Shown: positions 1 to 9,958 of the stretch, in pieces
Layout of the letters: each line of letters opens with the position of its first letter
Position numbering within the stretch: the first letter of the stretch is position 1
Source: an uncultured Hyphomonadaceae bacterium
GTDB taxonomy: Bacteria; Pseudomonadota; Alphaproteobacteria; Caulobacterales; Hyphomonadaceae
Assembly (NCBI GenBank): GCA_913057945.1
Contig: CAJXOF010000013.1
Location: 48,662-112,661 of the forward strand
Length of the DNA: 64,000 nt
Direction of reading: 5' to 3'
The notes under the pieces: model-generated
The model's input: the letters and a program-made list of their open reading frames with translations, nothing else
The model's database searches: none
What the model was told of the DNA's origin: nothing
Position numbers and translations under genes: made by a program

Positions 1-618
1 GAGGCTGAAAAGCTTGCGCCGGACGACATGCTGGTCGGCCCGACCTTCAGCGTCGGCTGCGCCCAGCATCATCTCGGCTTTCCCGGCACGATCACGCTGC
101 GCCCCTCGACCATGATCGCTGCGATGGCGGACTGGACCGAAAGCCTCATGCGGCACGGCTTTGAACGCATCTACTGGCTCAACGGGCATGGTGGGAACAT
201 CGCCACGATCGAGGCCGCCTTTTCCGAAATCCATGCCCGGCGCAGCTTTGACCCGCGCGGCGAAGACAATCGCCACGGCCTGACTCTGAAACGCCGCGAC
301 TGGTGGGACTTCAAATCCGTCATGTCGCTATGCAACCAGCTCTACCCGGTCGGTCATGGCAGCCACGCAACCGCGTCAGAAGTATCGGTCACCTATTTCG
401 GTTACCCCGACCATGCCCGCACAGATGTGGAAATGACGCCCAAAATTGCCCCGATCGGCAAGATTGGCGATGCCGTGCAATACCGCCGGGACTTCCCGGA
501 CGGACGCATCGGGTCGGATCCCACACAATCGAATGTGGAGGATGGCGGAAAGATCGTGGCAGCCGCCGCGCAGGCGGTGCTGGATGAGGTACGGCGCTTC
601 TCTGCTCAGCAGGGTTGA
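1..618 (+). CDS. Creatininase family amidohydrolase (5' end missing)
   Basis: The reading frame is open from base 1, so the gene begins upstream of the window and only the C-terminal ~205 residues are present. The family comprises metal-dependent amidases acting on cyclic amides such as creatinine or on formamides. An NGHGGN motif (bases 181-198) and a GSHA-x4-E stretch (about 358-381) are typical metal-binding and active-site segments of the fold. The substrate cannot be told from this fragment. The gene ends 76 bases before the ABC ATPase gene, on the same strand. Confidence 0.85.
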   Translation, partial: EAEKLAPDDMLVGPTFSVGCAQHHLGFPGTITLRPSTMIAAMADWTESLMRHGFERIYWLNGHGGNIATIEAAFSEIHARRSFDPRGEDNRHGLTLKRRDWWDFKSVMSLCNQLYPVGHGSHATASEVSVTYFGYPDHARTDVEMTPKIAPIGKIGDAVQYRRDFPDGRIGSDPTQSNVEDGGKIVAAAAQAVLDEVRRFSAQQG

Positions 619-694
619 TCTTATTCTAGGCCACTGGCCAGACTCGCTTAACAACGCTATCACGAGGCTCCCGGGAAAGGACCTGTCGCGAAGA

Positions 695-1426
695 ATGCTG
701 GACATTCAGAAGCTGGAAAAATCCTTTGGTGAAAAGCGGGCCGTGCAGGGCCTCTCCTTCACCGTAGAGAAGGGAACCGTGCTCGGTTTTCTCGGCCCGA
801 ACGGGGCGGGGAAGTCGACCACGATGCGCATGATTGCGGGTGTGCTGGAGCCGGATTCCGGCGATGCCACAATTGACGGCAAGTCGATTGTCTCGGCCCG
901 GCGCGACGCGCAGGCCGCGCTCGGCTATCTGCCGGAGGGCGCCCCCCTTTATGACGATATGACCCCTCCGGAATTTCTCGCCTTCATGGCCGCGGCTCGG
1001 TCCCTGCCACGCTCCCAGCGCAAGCCCGCCATTGAGCGCGCCATTGCAGATTCGCGGATTTCCACCGTCTGCTCCCAGAGGATTGGGTCGCTCTCCAAGG
1101 GCTACCGCCGCCGCGTCGGCCTTGCGGGCGCGATCCTGCATGATCCCCCCGTCCTGGTGCTGGATGAACCGACCGACGGCCTCGACCCCAACCAGAAACG
1201 CGCCGTGCGCGCCTTGATCGCCCGCATGGCGCCACGCAAGGCAATTGTGATCTCGACCCATACGCTGACGGAAGTGCCGGCCATGTGCACGCGCGCTATT
1301 GTCGTGGACCGAGGCCGGATCGTGGCCGACGAAACGCCTGAAGGCCTTTTGAAACTGTCCGCAGACGGCACGTTGGAGAACGCCTTCACGCGACTGACAG
1401 ACCAGGCGGAGGCCGAATCCGCATGA
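695..1426 (+). CDS. ABC transporter ATP-binding protein (GldA-like)
   Basis: Cytoplasmic ATPase of an ABC-2 type exporter, 243 residues. It has a Walker A GPNGAGKST (residues 34-42), a signature LSKGY (133-137), a Walker B VLVLDEP (153-159) and an H-loop STHT near 185. The Q-loop position reads GYLPE, as in GldA/NatA-like ATPases. I chose ATG 695 because the protein there aligns with the family N terminus; the open frame extends upstream to 446 without recognisable sequence. The stop overlaps the permease start by 4 bases, so the genes are probably co-translated. GldA/F/G in Bacteroidota are linked to gliding, but related modules occur widely and gliding is not implied here. Confidence 0.9.
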   Translation: MLDIQKLEKSFGEKRAVQGLSFTVEKGTVLGFLGPNGAGKSTTMRMIAGVLEPDSGDATIDGKSIVSARRDAQAALGYLPEGAPLYDDMTPPEFLAFMAAARSLPRSQRKPAIERAIADSRISTVCSQRIGSLSKGYRRRVGLAGAILHDPPVLVLDEPTDGLDPNQKRAVRALIARMAPRKAIVISTHTLTEVPAMCTRAIVVDRGRIVADETPEGLLKLSADGTLENAFTRLTDQAEAESA

Positions 1427-2178
1427 ACCGGTTCCGCCAGCAATTTGACAGCTTCCTGCCGACTTTCCGGCGTGAACTCGGCGCCTATTTCGCGACGCCG
1501 ATGGCGTATGTCTTTCTTGCCGTGTTCCTGCTCTCCATCGGTATGTTCACATGGGAGGCTGCTCGCTTCTTTGATACGGGCACGGCCGACCTGTCCCCCT
1601 TCTTCGTCTGGCACCCCTGGATCTACATGATCTTCCTGCCGGCACTCGCCATGCGGCTCTGGGCAGATGAGACGAGCGCGGGGACAGATGAGCTGCTCCT
1701 GTCGCTGCCGCTGGGTATGCCGGGACTGGTACTTGGGAAACTGTGTGCCGCCTGGACCGTCGCAGCCGTCGGACTGGTCCTGACGCTGCCCATGTGGATC
1801 ACGGTCAATTATCTTGGCAATCCCGATAACGCCGCCATCGCTCTGACCTATTTTGTCAGCCTCCTGATGGCTGGCTCCTACCTTTCGATTGGCGCCGCAA
1901 TCTCCGCCCTCACCCGCAGTCAGGTCACCGCCTTCGTCATCAGCGTGGTCGTCGCCTTTGTATTCACCGCCGCTGGCTGGCCGCTCGTCCTGTCCGGCGT
2001 GAAAAACCTGTTCGGCGCTGGCCTGGCCGACCTTGTCGCGCAATTTTCCTTCCTGTCGCATTTCGAGGCGGCCCAGCGCGGCGTACTGGAATTGCGCGCC
2101 GTCCTGTTCTTCGTCGGGTTCATGACGCTCTGGACAATCCTCAATGGCCTCTGGGCCTCGCGTCAGAGGCTGGGCTGA
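1423..2178 (+). CDS. ABC-2 type permease (GldF-like)
   Basis: Integral membrane permease of 251 residues with about six hydrophobic segments, matching the length and pattern of GldF/NosY-type ABC-2 permeases. It should pair with the ATPase encoded just upstream, whose stop it overlaps, and with the auxiliary protein whose start lies 2 bases after its stop. The substrate is unknown. The tight packing suggests one transcript for the ATPase, permease, GldG-like and DUF4340 genes. Confidence 0.88.
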   Translation: MNRFRQQFDSFLPTFRRELGAYFATPMAYVFLAVFLLSIGMFTWEAARFFDTGTADLSPFFVWHPWIYMIFLPALAMRLWADETSAGTDELLLSLPLGMPGLVLGKLCAAWTVAAVGLVLTLPMWITVNYLGNPDNAAIALTYFVSLLMAGSYLSIGAAISALTRSQVTAFVISVVVAFVFTAAGWPLVLSGVKNLFGAGLADLVAQFSFLSHFEAAQRGVLELRAVLFFVGFMTLWTILNGLWASRQRLG

Positions 2179-2179
2179 A

Positions 2180-4072
2180 ATGAAGGCGAAACACTACCTC
2201 ATCACCGCCACGGCGCTGACCGGGATCATCTTCGTCTCGGCGAACCTTCTGGTGCAGAACGTCTTTACCGGCGCGCGGATCGATTTTACCGAGAACAATC
2301 TTTACACGCTGTCAGATGCCACGAAGACGACGCTGAAGACGGTGGCAGAACCCGTCGACATTACCTTCGTCTATACGCGCAGCACCGGACAGGACTTTCC
2401 GGCCATCCGCGCCTATGCGGCGCGCGTTCGGGAATTGCTTCACGTGTATGAAAGCCAGTCCGGCGGGAAAATCCAGGTCACGGAAATCGATCCTGTCCCC
2501 TTCTCGCCCGCCGAGGACCAGGCGCTTGCCGCCGGCATTACGGCCGTCGACACGAATGGCAGCGACCCGCTCTATTTCGGCATCATCGGCCGCAACTCCA
2601 TAGACGACCAGCGGGTCGTTCCCTTCCTCGCGCCCGAACGGGAAGTGACTCTGGAATACGATCTGACGCGCATGGTGGCCCGGCTGGACGATCCGGACCC
2701 GCCACGGGTCGGTATCCTGTCCTCCCTGCCCGGCCTGACCGCGCCAGGCGGCGAGGGTGGCTACACGCTCCTGCGCGACATTCACAAATCCTTTGACGTC
2801 GAGCCGATTGCGGAAACATTCCAATCCTTGCCGGAAGACCTGGATGTGTTGCTTGTGGCCCAGCCACCGCTCCTCTCCCCGCGCCAGGAATGGCTGATCG
2901 ACCAATTTGTCCTGCGCAAAGGGCGCGCCGTATTCCTTGTCGACCCTGCGGCCAAGACCGTGGCGAGTACCGGCCCGTTCGACATGAGTGATGCCGAGAC
3001 AGCCTCTTCCCTGATGGCGCTCGGCGAGGCATGGGGCGTTACCCTGTCCGAAGATGCGGTCGCCGACGCGGCCAGCGCCCTGCCCGTTCCGGTCGATACC
3101 GGCGGCGGACGTATTGAGGAACTTGCGCATCCGCTGTTCCTCGGCATTCCGGCGGGAGACATGAATCAGGACGATCTGATCACGGCCGATCTGAGCCGCA
3201 CCGTCAATTTCGGTGCGCCCGGCGCCCTCACGGCAGAGAACCTCGCCGACGGTGCCGAACTGACGCCCCTGCTGACCACCGGCCCCAGCCCGTCCTTCAT
3301 TGATGCCACTGAGGCGGTAACGGACATGACGCCTCAGCAGGTCTTGCGCCAATACCAGACCGAACCAGCGCCCTTGGCGCTTGCCGCACGCCTGTCCGGC
3401 CACCTGACGACGGCGTTCCCGCAAGGCGCACCTGCCTTTGACGAGCCATCCGACCCGATGCTGGCAGAGATCGCCCGCGCAGAGGCAGCCAGCGCCCTGC
3501 CCCACATTTCGGAAAGTGAGACCGAGGCTCAAATTGTCCTCATTGCGGATGTCGATTTCATTGCGGATGAATTCTACATCATCCCGAACGAACAGATCGT
3601 CGTGGCGGACAATGGCGCCCTGGTTCTCAACGCCCTCGACGCGCTCGCAGGTGGCGGAGAACTCTCGCGGCTCCGGTCCCGCGCGCCGAGCCTGCGCCGG
3701 ATGGAACGCATCGACCGTATGCGAGAGAATGCCGAGGCCATCTATTTCCGTCAGCAGGCCGCGCTTCAGGACAACCTCCAAACCGCCCAGGCGCGACTCG
3801 AGGAATTGCAGGCCATTGGCGCGGCCGACGGGTTTTTCTCCGGCGATCTCGAAGCCGATCTGACCGAGTCTGAGCGCACCGAATTGCTCGATTTGCGCCA
3901 GCGGATCGTGGATTTGCGCGCCCAGCTGCGGGAGATTGAACGCAATTACCGCCGCGACATCGACAGCCTCGAAGGCACGCTCAAGGCCATCAATATCTGG
4001 GGTGGCCCCTTCCTTGTCTGCCTGATCGGCCTGTTTGTCTGGTATCGCCAGAAGCGGAAGGAAGCCGCATGA
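2180..4072 (+). CDS. GldG-like ABC transporter auxiliary protein
   Basis: Protein of 630 residues with an N-terminal membrane segment (about 7-29), a large extracytoplasmic part resembling the ABC_transp_aux/GldG domain (opening with FTENNLYTLSDAT), a predicted coiled coil rich in E, R and Q (about 510-600), and a C-terminal membrane segment followed by a basic tail. Start 2180 is preferred over an upstream in-frame codon because it follows the permease stop directly and gives a proper membrane anchor. Its stop overlaps the DUF4340 start by 4 bases. It is probably the extracytoplasmic partner of the exporter. Confidence 0.85.
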   Translation: MKAKHYLITATALTGIIFVSANLLVQNVFTGARIDFTENNLYTLSDATKTTLKTVAEPVDITFVYTRSTGQDFPAIRAYAARVRELLHVYESQSGGKIQVTEIDPVPFSPAEDQALAAGITAVDTNGSDPLYFGIIGRNSIDDQRVVPFLAPEREVTLEYDLTRMVARLDDPDPPRVGILSSLPGLTAPGGEGGYTLLRDIHKSFDVEPIAETFQSLPEDLDVLLVAQPPLLSPRQEWLIDQFVLRKGRAVFLVDPAAKTVASTGPFDMSDAETASSLMALGEAWGVTLSEDAVADAASALPVPVDTGGGRIEELAHPLFLGIPAGDMNQDDLITADLSRTVNFGAPGALTAENLADGAELTPLLTTGPSPSFIDATEAVTDMTPQQVLRQYQTEPAPLALAARLSGHLTTAFPQGAPAFDEPSDPMLAEIARAEAASALPHISESETEAQIVLIADVDFIADEFYIIPNEQIVVADNGALVLNALDALAGGGELSRLRSRAPSLRRMERIDRMRENAEAIYFRQQAALQDNLQTAQARLEELQAIGAADGFFSGDLEADLTESERTELLDLRQRIVDLRAQLREIERNYRRDIDSLEGTLKAINIWGGPFLVCLIGLFVWYRQKRKEAA

Positions 4073-5121
4073 GCGACATCCGTACAGAGCAGCGCACCCG
4101 CCGCCTCCAGATCATGGGCGGCATCGCGGCCAGCCTGGTCGTGCTGACCCTGATTGCCTACAGTTTCGACGGCCCATCGGTTCGCTCCTCCGAACGTGAC
4201 GGCCAACCCGTCATTCCGGGATTCGCCGCCATTCGCGCCGATGCCAGCGAAATACGGGTCACCCTGTCGGATGAGGCCTATACGCTTGTCAACACGCAGG
4301 ATGGCTGGAAAATGGGCGATGAGACGGGCTATCCGATCCGCCCTGACCGGCTTGCAGAGCTTGCGACCGGGCTTGAAGGCCTGAGTTGGGGCGAAGGCCG
4401 CACGCGCGACCCTGACAAGCTGAACCGGATCGGCCTAGGTGATCCGCGCGACGGCGGCACCGGCGCACTGGTCGAGATCGTTGACGATGAAGGCGAGATT
4501 ACCGCCGCCCTGATCACCGGGCGCAAGGACAGTCATGTCTATGGCCGCCTTCCGGACCAGGAACAGGCCTTCCAGGTCAAGGGTGAACTCCCGCCCTTCT
4601 ACAATCATGTAGCGTGGCTCGATTTCGACATTCTGGACATCAACTCCGATGCGATTTCCGCTGTGCGCATTTTCGATTCCATGGGCGAAAGCCTCTATCT
4701 TCAGCGCTCTGTCGGATCGAGTGACCGCAGCTTCGTGCCCGGTCCGCCCTTCCAGGATTTCCGGCTGGTCAGCCGCCTGGCCGCTTCAACGCCTGCGCTT
4801 GCCCTGACCCGTTTCGCCCCGATTGGCGTGAAGTCCTCCAGCGAACTCCAGACGCAGCCCGTGGCGCGCCACATCACGGAGACGCATGACGGACTGGAAG
4901 TTGAGGTGCGGGCATTCCGCGAACCCGATGGCTATTTCGTCACAATACGGGCCATTGAGGCGGGCGAAGGCGCCCATCGCGGCAGCACGATCAATGACAA
5001 GGCCGAAGGCTGGGCGTTCGAACTGGCAGAATATGACTGGAACGAGTTTACACCGCGTGTCTCCGCCATTGTGCGGCCGCCGGTCATGGTGTTTGAATCG
5101 GGCCAGCCCGCCCAGCCCTGA
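4069..5121 (+). CDS. DUF4340 domain-containing membrane-anchored protein
   Basis: 350-residue protein with one N-terminal transmembrane helix (about residues 16-32), then a soluble domain with repeated beta-strand/turn patterns typical of DUF4340, a family commonly found beside GldG-like genes. It is the fourth gene of the ABC module. It ends inside a 20-bp perfect palindrome shared with the converging DUF1223 gene. Its molecular function is unknown; its position suggests an accessory envelope subunit. Confidence 0.82.
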   Translation: MSDIRTEQRTRRLQIMGGIAASLVVLTLIAYSFDGPSVRSSERDGQPVIPGFAAIRADASEIRVTLSDEAYTLVNTQDGWKMGDETGYPIRPDRLAELATGLEGLSWGEGRTRDPDKLNRIGLGDPRDGGTGALVEIVDDEGEITAALITGRKDSHVYGRLPDQEQAFQVKGELPPFYNHVAWLDFDILDINSDAISAVRIFDSMGESLYLQRSVGSSDRSFVPGPPFQDFRLVSRLAASTPALALTRFAPIGVKSSSELQTQPVARHITETHDGLEVEVRAFREPDGYFVTIRAIEAGEGAHRGSTINDKAEGWAFELAEYDWNEFTPRVSAIVRPPVMVFESGQPAQP

Positions 5122-5131
5122 TCAGGGCTGG
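5112..5131. terminator. Palindrome over two convergent stop codons
   Basis: CCAGCCCTGATCAGGGCTGG is a perfect 20-bp palindrome whose centre falls between the stop codons of the DUF4340 gene (+) and the DUF1223 gene (-). As RNA it can form a 7-bp stem with a 6-base loop on either strand. It has no U-tract, so intrinsic termination is uncertain. Confidence 0.4.
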
Positions 5132-5772
5132 ATCACCATCGTTTCCAGAACAGGGCCGAAGCCGGCCTCCTGGACAATGATGGCGCAGCCGGACTCGCAC
5201 TGCGGGACGCTGAGTTCGACCGGATTACCAAGCCACGGGCCGAGCGCGGAGACACGCGTCACCGGATGCAGCATGTCGGTCGTATTGGCATCGCCGGACA
5301 GATAATCGACCAACCAGATATCTGCGAGATCCGGCACGCGGCCTGACAGGCGGATCTTGTCGCCGGTGCGGACCAGTTTCACATCAAACTCCGGCTGCCC
5401 GTGAATCCTCTCGAGCGCGCGTTCGACATAGTGGCGCTTGTTGCCGGCGCATTGCTCCTGTCCGTTATAGACAGTCTGCGGTGTGTAGGGTCCGCGCAGA
5501 CGGAAGCGATCCGTATAGCCGCGCTGGCGGTCCTTGGACTCGGTTAGCGCCATCGGATCCTTGTCGCCGAGATAGTCCCAGTAATCGACCGACCAGGTCA
5601 GCACGAGCAGGTCGTCCCGCTCGGCATCGACGGCTTTCAGCGTGCGATGTGCCTTGGGGCACGCACGGCAATTCTGCGACGCAAACAGCTCGACCAGCAC
5701 GGGCCCATCGGCCAATGCAGGAGGCGCCATGACACCCACGGCGATCAGGAAGGAAAACAGAATTCGCGTCAT
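5122..5772 (-). CDS. DUF1223 domain-containing thioredoxin-like secreted protein
   Basis: 216 residues with a signal peptide (MTRILFSFLIAVGVMAPPALA) and a thioredoxin-like domain. It shows the DUF1223 hallmarks VELFASQNCRACP near the mature N terminus, then WSVDYWDYLG and a RQRGYT segment. The CxxC pair (CRAC) suggests a periplasmic redox role, but none is established. It converges with the DUF4340 gene and is the last gene before the aconitase terminator. Confidence 0.88.
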   Translation of the reverse strand: MTRILFSFLIAVGVMAPPALADGPVLVELFASQNCRACPKAHRTLKAVDAERDDLLVLTWSVDYWDYLGDKDPMALTESKDRQRGYTDRFRLRGPYTPQTVYNGQEQCAGNKRHYVERALERIHGQPEFDVKLVRTGDKIRLSGRVPDLADIWLVDYLSGDANTTDMLHPVTRVSALGPWLGNPVELSVPQCESGCAIIVQEAGFGPVLETMVIQP

Positions 5773-5833
5773 TTCAGTCCCAGTTTATAGGGCCAACTCC
5801 ATGTCCGTGACAGTCACAGGGATGTGAGGGCTG

Positions 5834-5870
5834 TAAAAAAGCCCCCACAGCACGCTGCGGGGGCTTTCTT
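5834..5870 (-). terminator. Intrinsic terminator of acnA
   Basis: A long hairpin with an arm of AAAGCCCCC and its complement, one A-C mismatch in the stem, and a four-base loop. Read on the minus strand it is followed by TTTTTT just after the acnA stop. On the plus strand it is followed by CTTTCTT, so weak bidirectional action is possible. Confidence 0.85.
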
Positions 5871-5890
5871 GTCAGGCGTCGCGCGGCAGA

Positions 5891-8578
5891 TCAGGCCGCA
5901 GCGCGAGCAAGGTTCCGCAGCACATAGTGCAGGATCCCGCCATTGCGATAATAGTCGAGCTCGTTCTCGGTATCGATACGAACGGTCGTATTGGCAGTGA
6001 AGCTCGTGCCGTCTTCGCGCGTGATGGCCACTTCGAGGGTCTGGCGCGGCTTGATGGACTCAATGCCCTTGATCGTGACCTGCTCCTTGCCGGTCAGACC
6101 GAGCGAAACTGCGCTCTCACCGTCTGCGAATTCCAGCGGCAGGACGCCCATGCCGATCAGGTTTGAACGGTGGATCCGTTCAAAGCTGCCCGCGATCACG
6201 GCGCGAACGCCGAGCAGGACCGTGCCCTTGGCGGCCCAGTCACGCGAGGAACCATTCCCGTAAAGGTCGCCAGCAAACACGACCAGCGGTGTGCCTTCGG
6301 CCTCGTATTTCATGGCGGCGTCATAGATCGGCATCTGCTCGCCGTCTGGGTAATGAACCGTCACGCCACCCTCAACGCCCGGAACCATCTGGTTCTTGAT
6401 GCGGATGTTGGCGAATGTGCCGCGCATCATGACTTCGTGGTTGCCGCGGCGCGAACCGTAGGAGTTGAAGTCCAACGGAGAGACCTGGTGTTCCTGAAGG
6501 TAGACGCCAGCCGGGCTGGACGCTTTGATCGAACCGGCAGGTGAGATGTGGTCGGTCGTGATGGAATCACCGAACAGAGCCAGCACGCGGGCATTCTCGA
6601 CATCCTTCGGCGCGTCAATGTCCAGGCCCATGCCTTCGAAGTAAGGCGGGTTCTGAACATAGGTCGAGGCTGGTGGCCAGCTATAGGTCTGGCCGCCAGA
6701 CACGTCGATGCCCTGCCAGTGTTCGTCGCCCTTGAAGACGTCGGAATAGCGTTCAGCGAACATTTGCGGCGTCACGGCCTTGGCCATGATCTCTGCGATC
6801 TCGTGCGAGGTCGGCCAGATGTCCTTCAGGAAGACGTCATTGCCATTCTTGTCCTTGCCCAGCGGGTCGGTGGTCAGGTTCACGCGCAGCGAGCCAGCAA
6901 TCGCGTAAGCGACAACCAGCGGCGGCGAGGCAAGGTAGTTGGCCTTGATGTCCGGGCCGATCCGGCCTTCGAAGTTGCGGTTACCGGACAGGACCGAGCA
7001 GGAGACGAGGTCACCATCAGCAATGGCCTGCGCCAGCGGCGCTTCGAGCGGACCGGAGTTACCGATACAGGTGGTGCACCCATAACCCACGAGGTTGAAG
7101 CCGAGGGCATCAAGCTCATCCGACAGGCCAGCCTTGTCGAGATAATCGGTCACGACCTGCGAGCCCGGCGCGAGGGAGGTCTTCACCCAAGGCTTGCGGT
7201 TGAGGCCCAGTTCGCGCGCCTTCCTGGCCACGAGGCCGGCGGCGATGAGGACGGACGGGTTGGATGTGTTGGTACAGGACGTGATCGCCGCGATGAACAC
7301 ATCGCCATGCGTGACGGTGTAGTCCTTGCCTTCAACGGCGATTGGCTCAGCGGCATCCGCCGCCTTGCTGAATTCCTTTGCCATGGCGTCGGCAAAGGCG
7401 GTGTCGCCTTCCGACAGCAGGACGCGGTCCTGCGGACGCTTTGGTCCGGAGATCGATGGCACGACGGCGCCGAGGTCGAGTTCCAGCGTATCGCTGAAGA
7501 TCGGCTCGACCTGTTCCGGACGCCAATAGCCTTGCGCTTTGGCATAGGCTTCGACGAGGGCAACGCGTTCGGCGTCACGGCCGGTATTGGTGAGATATTT
7601 GACCGTGTCTTCATCAACCGGGAAGAAGCCACAGGTCGCGCCATATTCCGGCGCCATGTTGGAGATCGTCGCCTGGTCTTCGAGGGTCAGGTTCGACAGG
7701 CCCGGGCCGTAGAATTCAACGAATTTGCCAACCACGCCCTTGGCGCGCAGCATCTGCACGACCGTCAGAACGAGGTCGGTTGCGGTCGCGCCTTCGGCCA
7801 TCTTGCCGTCGAGGCGGAAGCCGATGACTTCCGGGATCAGCATGGAGACCGGCTGGCCAAGCATGGCCGCTTCGGCTTCGATGCCGCCAACACCCCAACC
7901 GAGCACGGCGAGGCCGTTGATCATGGTGGTGTGCGAGTCAGTGCCGACGCAGGTGTCCGGATAGGCAACGGTTTCGCCGTCTTCATCCTTCGTCCAGACC
8001 GTTTGGCCCAGGTATTCGAGGTTCACCTGGTGGCAGATGCCGGTGCCCGGAGGCACAACGCGAAAGTTCTTGAACGCCATGGAGCCCCAGCGCAGGAACT
8101 CATACCGTTCCTGGTTGCGCTTGTATTCGATCTCGACGTTCTTCTCGAAGCTGTTCTCTCCGCCAAAGCTGTCGACCATGACCGAGTGGTCGATGACGAG
8201 GTCGACGGGAACCTGCGGGTTGATCGCGTCTGCCGACGCGCCGAGCTTCTTCGCGGCGTCGCGCATCGCGGCGAGGTCGACCACGGCCGGAACGCCGGTG
8301 AAATCCTGCATCAGCACGCGGGCCGGGCGGTAGGCGATTTCGTGGCTGACGCCGCCCTTGTTCTCAAGCCAGGATTTGAAGGCGAGGATGTCTTCCTTGG
8401 TGACGGTCTTGCCGTCCTCATGGCGCAGCATGTTCTCAAGCAGGACCTTGAGGGATGCAGGCAGGCGGGAGACGTCGCCAAGACCGTTTTCTGCGGCTGC
8501 GGACAGCGAGAAATACGTGTAGGTCTTGCTACCGACGGTGAGTGTGCGTTTTGACTTGAAGCTGTCGAGGGACGGCAT
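5891..8578 (-). CDS. acnA: Aconitate hydratase AcnA
   Basis: Aconitase of 895 residues, the usual length for AcnA/IRP-type enzymes. It isomerises citrate to isocitrate in the TCA cycle in the cytoplasm and carries a [4Fe-4S] cluster. Cluster-ligand cysteines are visible in [10 protein letters not shown] and [12 protein letters not shown], and a C-terminal swivel domain contains [10 protein letters not shown]. It is transcribed alone, divergent from ccmA, and closed by a strong terminator. Confidence 0.98.
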   Translation of the reverse strand: MPSLDSFKSKRTLTVGSKTYTYFSLSAAAENGLGDVSRLPASLKVLLENMLRHEDGKTVTKEDILAFKSWLENKGGVSHEIAYRPARVLMQDFTGVPAVVDLAAMRDAAKKLGASADAINPQVPVDLVIDHSVMVDSFGGENSFEKNVEIEYKRNQERYEFLRWGSMAFKNFRVVPPGTGICHQVNLEYLGQTVWTKDEDGETVAYPDTCVGTDSHTTMINGLAVLGWGVGGIEAEAAMLGQPVSMLIPEVIGFRLDGKMAEGATATDLVLTVVQMLRAKGVVGKFVEFYGPGLSNLTLEDQATISNMAPEYGATCGFFPVDEDTVKYLTNTGRDAERVALVEAYAKAQGYWRPEQVEPIFSDTLELDLGAVVPSISGPKRPQDRVLLSEGDTAFADAMAKEFSKAADAAEPIAVEGKDYTVTHGDVFIAAITSCTNTSNPSVLIAAGLVARKARELGLNRKPWVKTSLAPGSQVVTDYLDKAGLSDELDALGFNLVGYGCTTCIGNSGPLEAPLAQAIADGDLVSCSVLSGNRNFEGRIGPDIKANYLASPPLVVAYAIAGSLRVNLTTDPLGKDKNGNDVFLKDIWPTSHEIAEIMAKAVTPQMFAERYSDVFKGDEHWQGIDVSGGQTYSWPPASTYVQNPPYFEGMGLDIDAPKDVENARVLALFGDSITTDHISPAGSIKASSPAGVYLQEHQVSPLDFNSYGSRRGNHEVMMRGTFANIRIKNQMVPGVEGGVTVHYPDGEQMPIYDAAMKYEAEGTPLVVFAGDLYGNGSSRDWAAKGTVLLGVRAVIAGSFERIHRSNLIGMGVLPLEFADGESAVSLGLTGKEQVTIKGIESIKPRQTLEVAITREDGTSFTANTTVRIDTENELDYYRNGGILHYVLRNLARAAA

Positions 8579-8696
8579 GGAGAGGGAACCTCGCGTCTGG
8601 AATTATCGATCTGCGGCGATGAGCCGCCGCGCTGGCCTGTCTCATATAGGCCCTAATGGATTGAGGCAATTGGGACAAAGGGTCTAAACGGGTCAT
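8579..8696. promoter_or_regulatory. Divergent promoter region acnA / ccmA
   Basis: This 118-base gap must hold promoters for acnA (-) and the ccm operon (+). A plausible plus-strand pair is TTGAGG followed 16 bases later by TCTAAA, close to the ccmA ATG. On the minus strand a TATATG box can be seen. Neither is a strong consensus match, so the exact boxes are tentative. Confidence 0.35.
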
Positions 8697-9275
8697 ATGA
8701 GCGTCGGTTCACTTCTTTCCGCAGCCGATATCGGCATGATCCGCGGTGAGCGCCTCCTGTTTCGGGAGGTGTCCCTGTCCTTGGCGCCGGGCGAAGCAAT
8801 TGTCCTGCGCGGGCCGAATGGCGCCGGCAAGACGACCCTGTTGCGCATTCTCGCCGGCCTGACGCAGGCCGAGACCGGCACGATTGATCGCAACGCACCG
8901 CATCATTGGGTAGCGCATCGCGACGGATTGAAACCGCATGAAACACCGCGAGAGCATTTGACCCTCTGGGCGCGCGCATGGGGACAATCCCAAACAGACA
9001 TCGAGCCTCTCCTGGACGAAATGGGGCTTTCGCGTCCATCAGATGTGCCTGCCAAGCATTTATCGGCGGGCCAGCGCCGCCGGACCGCCCTCGCCCGCCT
9101 GCGCCTGGAAAACCGCCCGGTCTGGCTGCTGGACGAACCCCTGACTGCCCTCGATGCTGACGGAAAGACACTTTTGCTCGACATGATCGCCGCCCATCGC
9201 GCGGAAGGCGGCGGGATGATTGCAGCCATTCACGGCGACGCTGAGTTTGAAATTGATATGCAGGTGGACATTTGA
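8697..9275 (+). CDS. ccmA: Heme exporter ATP-binding protein CcmA
   Basis: 192-residue ABC ATPase of the CcmABCD complex, which loads heme onto CcmE for c-type cytochrome assembly. Walker A is GPNGAGKTT, the signature is LSAGQRRR and Walker B is VWLLDEP. The small size fits CcmA. Its TGA overlaps the TTG start of ccmB. Confidence 0.93.
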   Translation: MSVGSLLSAADIGMIRGERLLFREVSLSLAPGEAIVLRGPNGAGKTTLLRILAGLTQAETGTIDRNAPHHWVAHRDGLKPHETPREHLTLWARAWGQSQTDIEPLLDEMGLSRPSDVPAKHLSAGQRRRTALARLRLENRPVWLLDEPLTALDADGKTLLLDMIAAHRAEGGGMIAAIHGDAEFEIDMQVDI

Positions 9276-9937
9276 GCCCTGCACCCATCCTCTCTGCGTT
9301 CCGGCAAGCGCTGGACGAAGCCTGGGCGGGCGGCGCAGGCGCGCTGCTGCCAGTAGGCTTCTTTGCAGGTGCCGCAGTTCTCGTGCCGCTGGGCGTCGGA
9401 ACCGATCCGGAAACCCTGCGCGCCATTGGTCCCGGCATCCTGTGGGTTTCGCTGGCGCTCTCCAGTCTCGTAACATTGGAACGCATCTTTCAGGCAGACG
9501 CCGAAGATGGCTCGCTGGATCTCTGGCTGCAGACCAGCGCCCCCGCCGCATCCATTGCCGCAGCAAAGACATTCGCGCACTGGCTGACGGCCGGCCTGCC
9601 CCTCGCCCTGCTGTCTCCCCTCCTGCTCCTGATGTTCCAGGCACAGATTGACGGCGCGTTGCTTGAGAACATGTTGTTCTATGCGATTGGCGGGCTCGCC
9701 TTCTATTTCTGGGGCGGTGTCGGGGCTGCGCTTGCCGCGACGGTACGCCGGGGGGGCCTGTTGATCAGCCTGATCGTCCTGCCCCTGTACGTCCCCACCG
9801 CCATCTTTGGCGCGCTCGCCATGGGAGGCGGCCCGAGTAGCGTCGCTGCTCCATTATTTCTCGCTGCCTCAACGCTGTTTGCGTTGGCTGTCGCACCATT
9901 TGCCATGGGTGCAGCCCTGCGCTTGGCGGCAGACTGA
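9272..9937 (+). CDS. ccmB: Heme exporter protein CcmB (TTG start)
   Basis: 221-residue polytopic inner-membrane protein with about six hydrophobic segments, the membrane partner of CcmA. The only start that fits the family N terminus is TTG at 9272-9274, overlapping the ccmA stop by 4 bases (TTGA), so translation is probably coupled and initiation weak. It is followed 21 bases later by ccmC. Confidence 0.9.
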   Translation: MSPAPILSAFRQALDEAWAGGAGALLPVGFFAGAAVLVPLGVGTDPETLRAIGPGILWVSLALSSLVTLERIFQADAEDGSLDLWLQTSAPAASIAAAKTFAHWLTAGLPLALLSPLLLLMFQAQIDGALLENMLFYAIGGLAFYFWGGVGAALAATVRRGGLLISLIVLPLYVPTAIFGALAMGGGPSSVAAPLFLAASTLFALAVAPFAMGAALRLAAD

Positions 9938-9958
9938 GGGAAGGGTATTCCGAACGCG

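Noticed and set aside
2312..3781. Minus-strand open frame (489 codons) opposite the GldG-like gene
   Set aside because: The plus-strand frame has a clear family, membrane anchors and overlapping neighbours; the antisense frame has none.
695..5121. Gliding motility locus
   Set aside because: GldA/F/G-like genes alone occur in many non-gliding bacteria; no other gliding genes are present.
6548..8554. Long plus-strand open frame (668 codons) opposite acnA
   Set aside because: It is the antisense shadow of a high-GC conserved gene and has no recognisable protein sequence.
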